64,000 nucleotides of DNA, from NCBI GenBank assembly GCA_016125265.1, contig WGMC01000032.1, forward strand, positions 62,001 to 126,000, read 5' to 3'. The notes under the pieces are model-generated. The model saw only the letters and a list, made by a program, of their open reading frames with translations, searched no databases and was not told the origin of the DNA. Source of the stretch: Planctomycetaceae bacterium. Lineage in GTDB: Bacteria; Planctomycetota; UBA1135; GCA-002686595. Positions 52,179 to 60,379 of the stretch are shown piece after piece. The translations under genes were made by a program, and so were the position numbers. How positions within the stretch are numbered: position 1 is the first letter of the stretch; every line of letters begins with the position of its first letter.

Positions 52179-53566
52179 GCTCCGCCCCCCTCCGCAGCGG
52201 TCAGGGCCGCCCGCCGCGTCTCGGTGTCCCCGAAAGGATCGAAACCCGGCACTGCCTTGCCCCGCGATTCCAGCCAGTGGTGGGCGCGGGCGCGCGACGC
52301 GGGGCTCGCGTCTTCCAGAAGCTGGCGGTTCTCCGCCTCGAGCGCGGCCTCGAACTGCGCGCGATCCGCCGACTGGAGTGCGAGGTCGCGCAGCCGACCC
52401 GGCCCGTGTCCTGCCTCTCCCGCGTGGTGCAGAAGGAGGCCGCGCTCGGCCGGTGCCGCCAGACCCTCCTGCGCGGCTTCGGCGAGCGTGATCCAGGTGC
52501 GCCGCTCGATCCGCCAGTACATCTGGGCAAGTCGCGCCGCCCCGTCCGTGCCGTCCACACCCTCGCTGGCGCCCGCGACGAGCGCCGCAATCCACGTTCC
52601 GAGGCGCTCCGGCTCGGCCACCAGCACCCAATCGGCCGCGAGGGGCGTCTCCGCGGGGCTCGTCAGGTACACGGCCGCCGGGCGCCGTTCCCCGCCCCGC
52701 GCCGCCGCGTCGAGGGCCCGCGCCAGGGCGAGGATCTCGCCCTCCGCCGGATCGAGGACACGCTCCAAGGCGCGCTCCCTGTCCCTCTCCGACAGGGCCC
52801 GCGCGCGCGACTCCGCCGCGAGTTCGCGGTAACGCTCGACGAGGGCGGCGTCGGCGTTCGGTCCCGGCCCCGGCAGGAGCCGCACCGCGAGCACCAGCGA
52901 TTGCTTGCCTTCGGCGGGCCAAGCCGCCAGCAGCCACTCGTTGGGCGGCAGAGGACTTTCGAGCAGCGTGCGCTCCTCCGCGTCCCAGTTGTCCTGCTCG
53001 GGATCGAGGACCGCCAAGGCCACGCTGACCGCGGGTGCCTCGGGTGCGCCCGCGCTTGCGAGGTCGCCGAGATGCACGGCGACGCGCGGCAGTTCGCTTT
53101 CGCCGAGCGGGAGATCGGCTTCGAGTCGCGCGCCGAGCACCGCCGTGACCACCCCGTCGAAACGGCCGGGCAGACTCTCCATGTTGCCGGCCGCGAGCCA
53201 GGCCGCGGCTTCGTCGCCGCGCAGCACCCGCGCCGCGCTGGCGAGACGCACGGCCGCCCCAACCCCGCGTTGGCCCGCACCCGGAGCGACGAGGCGCGCG
53301 ACCGACGACGCGAGCGGCCACTCGCGCAGTCTGTCGCGGCTGGCCGTGAAGAGCCGGCCTTCGATCAGGAGCCCGCCCGCGGGTTCCTCCGCCGTAGGCT
53401 CGCGCTGCGCGTCGCGCGCGAGCTCCGGCACCAACTGCGTCTCGACGTCCAAGGGCGCCGCATCCGCGGTTCCACTCGACCGGCAGCCGACGCACAGGCC
53501 GAGGAGCCCGGCCACGGAGATGGCGAGGGCGGCGGAGCCACGGGGTAGGCGCGGAAATCGAACCAT
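52175..53566 (-). CDS. Probable lipoprotein, first gene of the DUF748 unit
   Basis: A 463-residue protein starting with a signal sequence (SAALAISVAGLLGLCVGC) whose last cysteine is a possible lipid site, although the lipobox is loose. After a disordered linker the middle is alpha/beta without a known domain (GGLLIEGRLFTASRDRLREWPL, LLPGPGPNADAALVERYRELAAE). The C-terminus (HHAGEAGHGPGRLRDLALQSADRAQFEAALEAENRQLLEDASPASRARAHHWLESRG) is helical and resembles the closing part of other planctomycete secreted proteins. Overlap with the giant DUF748 gene suggests a shared envelope task. No function assigned. 263 bases upstream (53567-53829) show no gene. Confidence 0.72.
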   Translation of the reverse strand: MVRFPRLPRGSAALAISVAGLLGLCVGCRSSGTADAAPLDVETQLVPELARDAQREPTAEEPAGGLLIEGRLFTASRDRLREWPLASSVARLVAPGAGQRGVGAAVRLASAARVLRGDEAAAWLAAGNMESLPGRFDGVVTAVLGARLEADLPLGESELPRVAVHLGDLASAGAPEAPAVSVALAVLDPEQDNWDAEERTLLESPLPPNEWLLAAWPAEGKQSLVLAVRLLPGPGPNADAALVERYRELAAESRARALSERDRERALERVLDPAEGEILALARALDAAARGGERRPAAVYLTSPAETPLAADWVLVAEPERLGTWIAALVAGASEGVDGTDGAARLAQMYWRIERRTWITLAEAAQEGLAAPAERGLLLHHAGEAGHGPGRLRDLALQSADRAQFEAALEAENRQLLEDASPASRARAHHWLESRGKAVPGFDPFGDTETRRAALTAAEGGGA

Positions 53567-53829
53567 GGCGGAGTGCCGTTCGCGGCCATCGACCCGGGGG
53601 CCGCCGACCGCGAAGGGCCGAACAGGCTACCAGTCGACGGCGCCTCGACCGTTAGCGGGGCGACGCGGATCGTCACCACCGCCGCCTTGCGACGTCCGCG
53701 CGCGCGCGCCCGCGCGGGTGGGCCCACCCCCCGCCCAGCCCACCCCCAGGACCCGCCCCAAGCCCCGGGGTTTCACGGACTTCTCGCAGAAGAAAGAAAA
53801 GTGCCGCGCGCCCGCGCTCCGTCGCCGAC

Positions 53830-54624
53830 CTAACCCAGGGCGAAATCGAGCAACACCATCGCCACGGCGCCGGCCAGGAGCCCCCATGTGGCGCGCCCTC
53901 CGCTGTCGCCGCGTTGCATCTCGGGGATCACCTCGCCGCCGACCACGAAGATCATCGCGCCCGCCGCGAACGCCAGACCCGCGGGCAGCAGCTCGCTGGC
54001 TCCGGCGAAGGCCGCGTAACCCACCAGTGCCATGACGGGTTCGATCAAACCCGAGAGCGCGGCCACGGCCAATGCCTGTCCGCGGCGGTACCCAACACCC
54101 GTTAGCGACGCGGCCACGATCGCGCCCTCGGGCAGGTTCTGCAGGGCAATCCCCAGGGTCAGGCTCATGGCGACGGCCTCGTCACCGGTCGCCGCGCCGA
54201 CTCCGATGGCCAGACCTTCGGGCGCGTTGTGGAGCGCGATTGCAAACACGAACAACCAGCGCCGCGCCACACGTCCCGGGTCCGAGCCCTCGGGGCCCTT
54301 GATGAAGTGTTCGTGGGGGGTGAGGCGGTGCAGGAACGCCACGGCCCCAACCCCCGCGAAGGCCCCGATCGCGACCTCGAGCGCGGTCCAACCCGGCGCC
54401 GCGCCGGACGCCCGCCCCAGTTCCAGCGCCGGGCCGAAGAGCGATGTGAAGCACGCGGCGAGCATCACGCCCCCCGCCAACCCAAGCAGCAGGCCTTCGG
54501 AGCGCGCTCCCGGACGGCCGAGCCACGCGCCGAGCGGCGCCCCGGCGGCCGTCGCCAGCGCGGCCACCAAACCCGCTGCTGCCGCCAGAGGAAGGCCGGT
54601 GATCAGGGTGTCGCTGGCGCTCAA
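53830..54624 (-). CDS. ZIP-family divalent metal transporter (ZupT-like)
   Basis: Eight transmembrane helices and the ZIP metal motifs are visible: FVFAIALHNAPEGLAIGVGAATGD (HNxPEG) and LGIALQNLPEGAIVAASLTGVG (QNxPEG), the paired sites of helices IV and V. The protein ends RATWGLLAGAVAMVLLDFALG. These transporters bring zinc, iron or other divalent metals into the cytosol. There is no ATG; TTG at 54624 (264 residues) is used, TTG at 54660 is equally possible. The frame before that is not protein-like. The gene is convergent with nothing and lies after the lipoprotein start region. Confidence 0.85.
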   Translation of the reverse strand: MSASDTLITGLPLAAAAGLVAALATAAGAPLGAWLGRPGARSEGLLLGLAGGVMLAACFTSLFGPALELGRASGAAPGWTALEVAIGAFAGVGAVAFLHRLTPHEHFIKGPEGSDPGRVARRWLFVFAIALHNAPEGLAIGVGAATGDEAVAMSLTLGIALQNLPEGAIVAASLTGVGYRRGQALAVAALSGLIEPVMALVGYAAFAGASELLPAGLAFAAGAMIFVVGGEVIPEMQRGDSGGRATWGLLAGAVAMVLLDFALG

Positions 54625-54958
54625 GGTCGGCAGCAGAACCCCGCGGCGGCTGTCGCACAAGGGGGCGCGCGGCTGGAAATCGCCGTGGGGCGCCGCGGGG
54701 CGTCTTCGTTTTTTGGGCCCACCACCCCCGCCCAGCCACCCTGGAGACCACCGCCGCGCGCGTTGGTTGCGGGGATTCTCGGAAGCCTTGTTCGGCGTCG
54801 GGCGTGTGTCCGCGACGCGAGCCGTCCGCGCGCTATCTCGGCCGGGTCCGGGCGGCGGTGCCACGTCGGGCACCGGTGGGACGGTGGGTCTCAAGGGCTT
54901 GGGAGCGAGGGTCGATGTGCCTCGGTGCAAACCTTCGTCCCCCCTCGACAGGAGCCCC

Positions 54959-56722
54959 GTGCAAAATCCCCGTTCTGCGGCTGCCCACGCGGCTGACACC
55001 TTCGGTTCCGACACGCAGCCGGACACCGCGGCCTGGTGGGCCGATCTCGAACGCCTCGGCGAAGTCGGCTCGTGGCGCCTCGACACTGGCACCTGGATCC
55101 ACCTCTCCGCACAGGCGGCGCGCACGCTTGGCAGCCTGACGGACGGCGGCACACGGCTCGCGCTCGAGCGGCTGATCGAAGCGGCGCCCGAGGGCGATCG
55201 CGAGCGTTGGCGCACCTGGTGGACCGAGCGCAGCGACCAGCGCGAGTCGATGGAGGTCGAGCTCCACCTGGGCGACGCCGGCCGGCGCATCGTGCGCTTC
55301 ACACGGCACGGCCACGATCTGCCGATCGGCTTCGTGCAGGACGTCTCGGACCGCTGGAGCGCCGCCGCGCGCCCCTCGACCGAGCTCGACTTCACCACCG
55401 GTTTGCCCGGCGCGGAACACTTTCTGGTGCACCTCGACCGCGGCATCGCGCGCGCTGGCCGCCGCGGTCACCGCCTGGCGGTTCTCGTGCTGCGTACCGA
55501 GGTTGCGCGCCCCGTCGACGACGAGACCCGCGGAGCACTCCTGGCCCAGGCCAGCGAACGCCTGCGTCAATCGCTGCGCGACGCGGACGTCGTGGCGCGG
55601 ATCGTGGGCGATCCCAACGAAGTCGAGCTCGCGAGCCACGGCGACGGCGGCTTCCTGATCATGCTCGAGTTGGCGCACCCCCACGACGCCTCCAACGTCG
55701 GCCGGCGCCTGCTCGAGACCCTGTCGCGCCCCATCGACTGGCTGGGTGTCGCCCACCAGTGGCGAGTATCCGGAGGCATCGCCCTACACCCGGACGACGG
55801 CTCGCGACCCGAGGACCTGCTCTCGCACGCGTTGGCCGCGGCGGAGAACGCGCGCAACGACGGCACCTCGTCGCTGCACTACTACTCCAGCACGTTGAAC
55901 GCGGCCGCGTTCGAAAAGCAGAGCCTCGAGAATCGGCTGCGCCAAGCGCTGGAGAACAACGAGCTCGAACTCTTCTACCAACCCAAGGTCGAGATCCAGA
56001 CCGAGCGCATCGTCGGTTTCGAGGGTCTCCTGCGCTGGCGCCACCCCGAACTCGGACTCGTCTCACCGGCCCAGTTCATTCCGCTCGCGGAGGAAACGGG
56101 GCTCATCATCCCCATTGGTCGTTGGGTGATGCAGCAGGCTTGCCGCGACACCAAACAGTGGCAACTCGACGGTCTGCCGCCGATCCGCATGGCCGTCAAC
56201 CTGTCGTCCGCGCAGTTCCGCGAGCCCCAGCTCTTCCAATGGGTCATGGGCGCGCTCGAGGACGCACAGCTCGAACCCAAGTGGTTGGAACTCGAACTGA
56301 CCGAATCCATGCTGATGCACGACGTCGAATCGGCGGCGGGCATCCTGCGGCGCCTCAAGGCCAAAGGATTGCACATCTCGATCGACGACTTCGGCACGGG
56401 GTACTCGTCGCTCTCCTACCTCAAACGCTTCCCGATCGACGCGCTGAAGATCGACCGTTCGTTCATCCGCGAGATCAACACGAATCCCGACGATGCGGCG
56501 ATCTCGACCTCGATCATCCTGATGGGCAGGAGCCTGAAGCTGCGTGTGATCGCCGAGGGCGTGGAAACCCGCAGCCAACTGGCGTTCCTGCGCGTCATGC
56601 AATGCGATGAAGCGCAGGGTTTCCTTTTCAGCCAACCCGTGCCCGAGCCGCGCGCGCGGGCCCTGCTCGAGGCCCAGGCGCGTAGAGGCGGCGGCTACAA
56701 CCCCTCCGTCGACGCGGCCTGA
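54959..56722 (+). CDS. c-di-GMP phosphodiesterase: PAS-like, degenerate GGDEF, EAL
   Basis: GTG at 54959 follows AGGAG four bases before it, giving 587 residues. Residues about 25-135 are PAS-like (LGEVGSWRLDTGTWIHLSAQAARTLG). The GGDEF domain (about 143-310) has HGDGG at 228-232 where GGDEF is expected, so it is unlikely to make c-di-GMP. The EAL domain (325-570) is intact: Glu355 in FEGLLRWRHP, NLSSAQF, ELTES, IDDFGTGYSSLSYLKRFPIDALKIDRSFI (DDFG 476-479) and AEGVET. It should hydrolyse c-di-GMP to pGpG, controlled by the front domains. The frame upstream is shadow. Confidence 0.9.
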   Translation: MQNPRSAAAHAADTFGSDTQPDTAAWWADLERLGEVGSWRLDTGTWIHLSAQAARTLGSLTDGGTRLALERLIEAAPEGDRERWRTWWTERSDQRESMEVELHLGDAGRRIVRFTRHGHDLPIGFVQDVSDRWSAAARPSTELDFTTGLPGAEHFLVHLDRGIARAGRRGHRLAVLVLRTEVARPVDDETRGALLAQASERLRQSLRDADVVARIVGDPNEVELASHGDGGFLIMLELAHPHDASNVGRRLLETLSRPIDWLGVAHQWRVSGGIALHPDDGSRPEDLLSHALAAAENARNDGTSSLHYYSSTLNAAAFEKQSLENRLRQALENNELELFYQPKVEIQTERIVGFEGLLRWRHPELGLVSPAQFIPLAEETGLIIPIGRWVMQQACRDTKQWQLDGLPPIRMAVNLSSAQFREPQLFQWVMGALEDAQLEPKWLELELTESMLMHDVESAAGILRRLKAKGLHISIDDFGTGYSSLSYLKRFPIDALKIDRSFIREINTNPDDAAISTSIILMGRSLKLRVIAEGVETRSQLAFLRVMQCDEAQGFLFSQPVPEPRARALLEAQARRGGGYNPSVDAA

Positions 56723-56758
56723 GAAGCGCGCACGCCACGTCGGACGCGCTCGCGCGGA

Positions 56759-59026
56759 TCAGGGGCGCTGCGCGAAACGCCGCGTGGCGATGGGGGAGTT
56801 GTGGAGATTGCCCGCGGGGTCCACGGCAACGGTGCCGATGTGCAGAACCTGACCCAAGAGGGCGGGGCCCGCGGGTACGGGCACGTGGAAGTACGCCGCG
56901 CCTTCAGCCGAGCTGACGGCAACACCGAGCGCCACGGTCCCAAAGGGATCCAGTAGCAGCGTCGCGCCCCCAAGCGGTACATAGGCTGTGTCCGCGGCCG
57001 CGAACAACGCGCACCAGGAGCCGCCCGGCGCGCGCACGTCGACCCCAAGTCCGCGCCCCAGTTGGGCCGCACCCACGCGCTGCACCAGGCCCGAAGCGGC
57101 GGAGATGTCGTCGTCCGCGATCCAAGTGCGCCGGGAGCCCTGCTCCACACGGACGTGACCAGCAGTGTCGCCGAGCAGCAGCTCGATCCACTCCAAACCC
57201 TCCGCCGCGCCGTCGTCGAGCAGCGCGAACTCGACACGCACCTGGAATTCGCCGGGCGCGAACGTGGCGCTCGCAGGGACACCGGCGAGGTCGGTGCCGT
57301 CCTGGGCCGATCCCTGGGCGACGAGATCCACGTGCAGCGCCGCGTCGGCGGGGCCCGTGCGCATGAGCACGTAGACCGGTGCGGCGCCACCCTCGGCGGC
57401 GAGCGGCAACTGGGTGATGAGACCCAAACGGGACGGCTCCGCATCGCGGTCGTCGTCGACGATGTGACCGCTCGCGATGCGCGCCGGCCCACGCGCGTAC
57501 GCCGCGCTGGCCTCGAGTTCGACCACCCACAGTTCCGCCGCCTCCGCGAACCCGTCGTCGAGCGCCGCAACCACGAGATCCGCGGCCGATTGTCCCGCGG
57601 CAATCGCGATCGAAACCGCCGTTGCGTCGTGGTCCTTGCCGACGGCCGCGTCGCCGCGCACGGCGTAGTGGATCTGCAATGGCGCGTTCGTGTTGCCGGA
57701 CCGTGTGAACCGGACTCGCGCGGTGTCCGGCGTGCCCTCGCGCGCGACGCGATCGACCCCCGCGACTTGCACCACCGGCAGTCCCTCGCCCGAATCGGCA
57801 TCGAGGATCGCCAGGGTTGCGTCGGTCGCATCCTGGTCGGGGAAGTATCCGGGACCCGGTCCGAGGGCGAGCCGCACGAACTCGGTGCCCTCCACGAGCC
57901 CGTCGGCGAGCGCGGTGACGGTCCACTCGCGGCTCACTTGTCCCGCCGGTAGATCGAACCACTGCGGCAGGGGCACACAGTCCACGCCCGCCGTCGCGCT
58001 GCCGCTGGTCGCGAGCAGCACCGAGAGCGGCGCTCCGAGGGAACCGCTTCGAACGAGGCGGAACCGTCCCGGGGAACCGCCTTCGAGCGCCGGCGCCAGG
58101 ACCTCGAGACGCACCCGATTCGGTTGGTCCGCGAGGTGCGCGAGGAACCAGTCGCGCACCCATGTCATCGGATACTCGGGTCCACCGTGGCCTCCGTCGG
58201 GGACCGCGCGCAGCTCCCAGGAATCAAGCCCGTGCACCTCGCGGCCCAGGCGCCAAATGTGCTCGCTCTGGTCGTAGGGAACCACCGGATCCGCGGTGCC
58301 GTGCACGAATAGGATCGGGCCGTCCTCCGCGGAGATGTGTTGGCTAGGGTCCGAGCTCAACGCCGCCTCCGGCACCGACTGGATCGGAGCTCCGATCAAG
58401 TTGGATTCCCCCGAATCTGCGTCGTCGTGCGCGACTCCGGACGGAAAGAGGCTCATGCGCAAGAAGTTGCTCGGCCCGAAGTAGCTGACCGCTGCCTGCA
58501 CACGGCTCGACACCGCCTGGTGGTCGCCCAGACTCCCTTCGAGATCCACCAGCAACTGTCCCACTCGGTGCGCACCGACCCCGCCCGACGTCGTGAGGAA
58601 CGAAACCAAGTGACCGCCCGCGGAGGGACCGAACACGCCAAAACGATCGGGGTCCAATCCGTACGTCCCCGCGTTGGCCCGCAGCCAGCGCACCGCGGCC
58701 TTGCAGTCGTGGATCTGGGCCGGCCAGATCGCTTCACCGCTGAGCCGGTACTCCACGCTCGCCACAGCGAAACCCGCGTCCAAGAAGGGTGCCGCAGGGC
58801 AGGGAAACTTCGATCCCGTCTGCCAACCGCCCCCGTGCACGTAGATCAGCAGCGGCAACGGGTCCCCGCCCTTGTCGGGCAGGTAAAGGTCGAGAGCGAG
58901 CTCGGCGCCGCCCGGCGCCGTGGCAAACACGACGTCAGCGACCGTCGGCTGGAGGAACTGGGCCTGGGCCGCGGGGGTCGAGGGTGCCGCAAGGGCGAAC
59001 AGGTGCAAGAGCGCCAGCTTCTGCAT
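56759..59026 (-). CDS. Secreted alpha/beta hydrolase (BD-FAE-like) fused to Calx-beta-like units
   Basis: A 755-residue protein: signal peptide (LALLHLFALAAPSTPAAQA), then an esterase domain with YVHGGGWQTGSKFPC (oxyanion, about 63-77), VFGPSAGGHLVSF (Ser about 153), GTADPVVPYDQS (Asp) and VPDGGHGGPEY (His about 290). It is followed by about four Calx-beta-like units of 100 residues (e.g. ADGLVEGTEFVRLALGPGPGYFPDQDATDATLAILDADSG; DDGFAEAAELWVVELEA; DDGAAEGLEWIELLLGDT) and a beta-rich tail. BD-FAE-type enzymes cleave esters of plant or algal polysaccharides, and Calx-beta units bind calcium or serve as stalks. Substrate inferred only. Confidence 0.87.
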   Translation of the reverse strand: MQKLALLHLFALAAPSTPAAQAQFLQPTVADVVFATAPGGAELALDLYLPDKGGDPLPLLIYVHGGGWQTGSKFPCPAAPFLDAGFAVASVEYRLSGEAIWPAQIHDCKAAVRWLRANAGTYGLDPDRFGVFGPSAGGHLVSFLTTSGGVGAHRVGQLLVDLEGSLGDHQAVSSRVQAAVSYFGPSNFLRMSLFPSGVAHDDADSGESNLIGAPIQSVPEAALSSDPSQHISAEDGPILFVHGTADPVVPYDQSEHIWRLGREVHGLDSWELRAVPDGGHGGPEYPMTWVRDWFLAHLADQPNRVRLEVLAPALEGGSPGRFRLVRSGSLGAPLSVLLATSGSATAGVDCVPLPQWFDLPAGQVSREWTVTALADGLVEGTEFVRLALGPGPGYFPDQDATDATLAILDADSGEGLPVVQVAGVDRVAREGTPDTARVRFTRSGNTNAPLQIHYAVRGDAAVGKDHDATAVSIAIAAGQSAADLVVAALDDGFAEAAELWVVELEASAAYARGPARIASGHIVDDDRDAEPSRLGLITQLPLAAEGGAAPVYVLMRTGPADAALHVDLVAQGSAQDGTDLAGVPASATFAPGEFQVRVEFALLDDGAAEGLEWIELLLGDTAGHVRVEQGSRRTWIADDDISAASGLVQRVGAAQLGRGLGVDVRAPGGSWCALFAAADTAYVPLGGATLLLDPFGTVALGVAVSSAEGAAYFHVPVPAGPALLGQVLHIGTVAVDPAGNLHNSPIATRRFAQRP

Positions 59027-59143
59027 GGGGGGTGGGGGCCGGGCGATCCACCCTAGCCTCCCCCCAGGAACCGGCCACCATGACTTCGGTTTCGAACGCC
59101 GCCGGATGGGCCGCCGGGGCGGGCAGCTCGCGATTTGGTCGGA

Positions 59144-60379
59144 TTAGGCAGCCGCGCTGCGCGGGGACTGCGACTCGGCCAAGCCCGGGTCCAGCGTCAG
59201 GGTCACGTGCAAACTCGTTCCGCTGGGCTGCTCGAGCGTCAGGTCGGCTGCCAACTTGGACGCGCGTTTGCGCGCCAGCACGAGCGAGAAGTCGAGGCCC
59301 GCCACGTCCGACAGGAACGGCTCCGTGCCCTGGTCGACCCGTTCGAAGTTCGCCGTCGGCCCGCCGAGATGCGCATCGACGCGCAGGCGGTTGTGCTGGT
59401 GCATCCCACTGACGAGCGCCAAGTCGAGACGCAGCTGGTTCGAGCCGCTGGCCTGGGCCGCGTCCACCAGATCCCCGAGCAAGTCACCCAAATCGGCGAT
59501 CTCGCCCGAGAGTTGCGCGGGCAGATTGGGGGCGCGCTGGGTGTGGAACTCGATACCGGCGGCTTCCGCGCGGCGTTTGGCGTCGGCGAGCAAGTCGTCC
59601 AGTTTCACCGCGCTGCCAGCCGCGTCCGCGGAGGCGAACTCGAGGGCGAGGAGGTGGGCCAGTTGGCGCGTGCGACGCAGGTAGACGGCGAGTTCGCGAT
59701 CGTCGCCGGAGGCTTGTTCGCGTTGCGCACTGCCCTCAAGTAGCGTCTGGCTGGCACCCAGCACGAGCGAGCCGCGACTGGCCGCGAAGGCCTCGGCCAT
59801 GGCCTTGTCGGAGGTGAGGGCTCGGTTCACCGTCTCGAGACTCGATGCGTAGGCGCGGATCTCCTCGAGGTGCAACCTTTCCGAGAGCGTCACGGACCAC
59901 TTCTGCGTGAGCGCGCTGGCGAGCTGCTGCACCTCGACCGTGTCGAAGGGCTTCTTCAGGATGAGCAGGTTCTGGGAGCGTCCCAGTTTGCCCAGCATCT
60001 GCTCGTACGAGTAGTCGGAGAACGCCGTGCAGATCACCGCCTGCAGGTCGGGATCCTCCTCCCACAGCCTGGCGAGCGTTTCGACGCCGTCCCAACCGGG
60101 CGGCATGCGCACGTCGACGAACGCCATCGCAAACGGCCGACCGGCGCGCCGCGCATCGATCAGTTTCGCGAGGGCCTCTTCGCCCTGGAGCGCCGATTCG
60201 AGTTCGAACGACTCCTCCTCGCCCTCCACCGCGTCCGCGTCGCCGAAGAACGCGCCCGCGAGGCTGTCGAGGTCCTTGGTCGAAGACTTGCTCGCCGCGC
60301 CCAGGATCTTGCGGTAGTCCGCGTGGATCGCAGGGTTGTCGTCGACCAGCAGCACGCGACGGTTGATTTCCTTGCTCAT
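59144..60379 (-). CDS. Response regulator with long receiver insert and atypical C-terminal half
   Basis: A 411-residue protein, last gene of a four-gene signalling operon; its ATG overlaps the kinase stop (ATGA). The receiver has VLLVDDNPAIHADYRKIL (acidic pair), AFVDVRMPPGWDG (phosphoacceptor Asp), VICTAFSDYS (Thr/Ser) and LILKKPFDTVEV (Lys). An insert of about 50 residues after the first helix (KSSTKDLDSLAGAFFGDADAVEGEEESFELESA) is typical of this regulator group. After residue about 165 comes a coiled coil and a helical/ATPase-like half that lacks clear N and G boxes, so it is probably a non-catalytic output. No DNA-binding domain is visible. Confidence 0.85.
   Translation of the reverse strand: MSKEINRRVLLVDDNPAIHADYRKILGAASKSSTKDLDSLAGAFFGDADAVEGEEESFELESALQGEEALAKLIDARRAGRPFAMAFVDVRMPPGWDGVETLARLWEEDPDLQAVICTAFSDYSYEQMLGKLGRSQNLLILKKPFDTVEVQQLASALTQKWSVTLSERLHLEEIRAYASSLETVNRALTSDKAMAEAFAASRGSLVLGASQTLLEGSAQREQASGDDRELAVYLRRTRQLAHLLALEFASADAAGSAVKLDDLLADAKRRAEAAGIEFHTQRAPNLPAQLSGEIADLGDLLGDLVDAAQASGSNQLRLDLALVSGMHQHNRLRVDAHLGGPTANFERVDQGTEPFLSDVAGLDFSLVLARKRASKLAADLTLEQPSGTSLHVTLTLDPGLAESQSPRSAAA

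Noticed and set aside
46116..52832. 2238-codon open frame on the plus strand
   Set aside because: It is antisense to the DUF748 and lipoprotein genes; its protein is arginine-rich with no domain, while the minus strand shows clear family motifs.
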